This document shows positions 6,115 through 6,413 of a stretch of DNA of 6,413 bases, in pieces (within the stretch, counting starts at the first letter, position 1; each line of letters opens with the position of its first letter). The translations under genes were made by a program, and so were the position numbers. Location of the stretch: assembly GCA_019247235.1 (NCBI GenBank), contig JAFAPG010000776.1, positions 1 through 6,413 of the forward strand. The letters are read 5' to 3'. The DNA comes from Acidobacteriota bacterium. GTDB lineage: Bacteria > Acidobacteriota > Terriglobia > Terriglobales > Acidobacteriaceae. A model generated the notes under the pieces. That model saw only the letters and a program-made list of their open reading frames with translations. It was not told where the DNA came from and made no database searches.

Positions 6115-6413
6115 ATGAAACGGTTCGCAATGGTGCTGTTGTTTGTCTTGGCTTCGATTCCTTTGCTTGATTGCGGGGGGGGAAGCGTAGCCAGCGGGGG
6201 AGGGGGAGTAACAGCCCCGGTCACGAATTCAGGTCCTTCGTCAAGCTACAGCGCTCGTCCGAGCGGATTGTGGGTTACTCTGCCCCAAACCATGCCCATT
6301 AATCCCGTGCACGCGGCACTCCTGCACACGGGCAAGATCCTCATCGTGTCGGGATCCGGCAACTGTCCTCCGCAGCAAGCGGGCTGTCCTCAAGGGCCAC
6401 CCTATTCCCAGGG
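6115..6413 (+). CDS. Galactose-oxidase-like/kelch lipoprotein, 5' part only
   Basis: The window edge cuts this gene after 99 codons. The product starts with MKRF and a hydrophobic core (FAMVLLFVLASIPLL), then Cys20 followed by GGGS and a Gly/Ser-rich linker, the layout of a lipoprotein; the residue before Cys is Asp, which is unusual for a lipobox (small residues are the norm). After the linker, GLWVTLPQTMPINPVHAALLHTGKILIVSGSGN (about 47-80, cited as the span only) matches the first kelch blade of galactose-oxidase-like proteins, where '-HAALLHTGKVL-' is typical. Complete members carry a seven-bladed propeller and a C-terminal DUF1929 domain, and some are copper radical oxidases acting on sugars or glycans (galactose oxidase, GlxA). 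The copper ligands and the Cys-Tyr cofactor lie beyond the window, so activity cannot be judged. Confidence 0.8.
   Translation, partial: MKRFAMVLLFVLASIPLLDCGGGSVASGGGGVTAPVTNSGPSSSYSARPSGLWVTLPQTMPINPVHAALLHTGKILIVSGSGNCPPQQAGCPQGPPYSQ
6175..6206 (+). repeat. G-rich tract (G8, G5, G5) in the lipoprotein linker
   Basis: A run of eight G (6175-6182) directly follows the presumed lipobox Cys codon, and two runs of five G (6196-6200, 6202-6206) follow within 24 bases. They encode the Gly-rich linker. The G8 run is a slippage-prone homopolymer, and the cluster has quadruplex-forming potential, though the 13-base gap between groups is long. Confidence 0.6.

Noticed and set aside
1..6413. CRISPR array, insertion sequence, tRNA or other mobile-element marks
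   Set aside because: No regularly spaced repeats, transposase or integrase motifs, terminal inverted repeats or tRNA-like cloverleaf sequences were seen.

Overview
The window reads as a piece of a Gram-negative chromosome of moderately high GC content. An Acidobacteriota-type soil bacterium is my best guess. The reasons are a secreted protein opening with an Ig-like domain of the kind common in acidobacterial proteins, a lipoprotein-like galactose-oxidase/kelch protein with a Gly-rich linker, several Sec-exported proteins and an apparent outer-membrane beta-barrel. This taxonomic call is inference, since no rRNA or marker gene is present. All convincing genes lie on the + strand.

Layout. Positions 1-190 hold no gene I can recognise. 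A doubtful 94-aa ORF (191-475) overlaps by ATGA the start of a membrane-anchored family 2 glycosyltransferase (472-1494). After 16 bp comes an exported, probably outer-membrane, beta-barrel protein made of two copies of one repeat unit (1511-2338). A possible 37-aa hydrophobic micro-ORF follows (2341-2454), then a large exported protein with an N-terminal Ig-like domain, an unassigned beta-rich middle and a C-terminal M48-type zinc peptidase (2502-4430). A roughly 600-bp non-coding stretch with small inverted and direct repeats (4431-5036) separates this group from an exported NodB-type (CE4) polysaccharide deacetylase (5037-6026). The window ends inside a galactose-oxidase-like/kelch protein (6115 to the edge).

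How the genes may work together. The set looks like an extracellular polysaccharide pathway: a processive-type GT2 with QxxRW motif to polymerise at the inner membrane, an outer-membrane barrel as export or anchoring partner, a deacetylase to trim an N-acetylated product, a periplasmic metallopeptidase that could act in barrel assembly or quality control, and a possible copper-radical-oxidase-like protein that could oxidise the glycan. The logic recalls PNAG loci (PgaA/B/C) and enterobacterial NfrA/NfrB, with an oxidase partner as in the actinobacterial CslA-GlxA system. No single described locus known to me has this combination. The individual enzyme calls rest on visible motifs; the pathway is inference from gene order.
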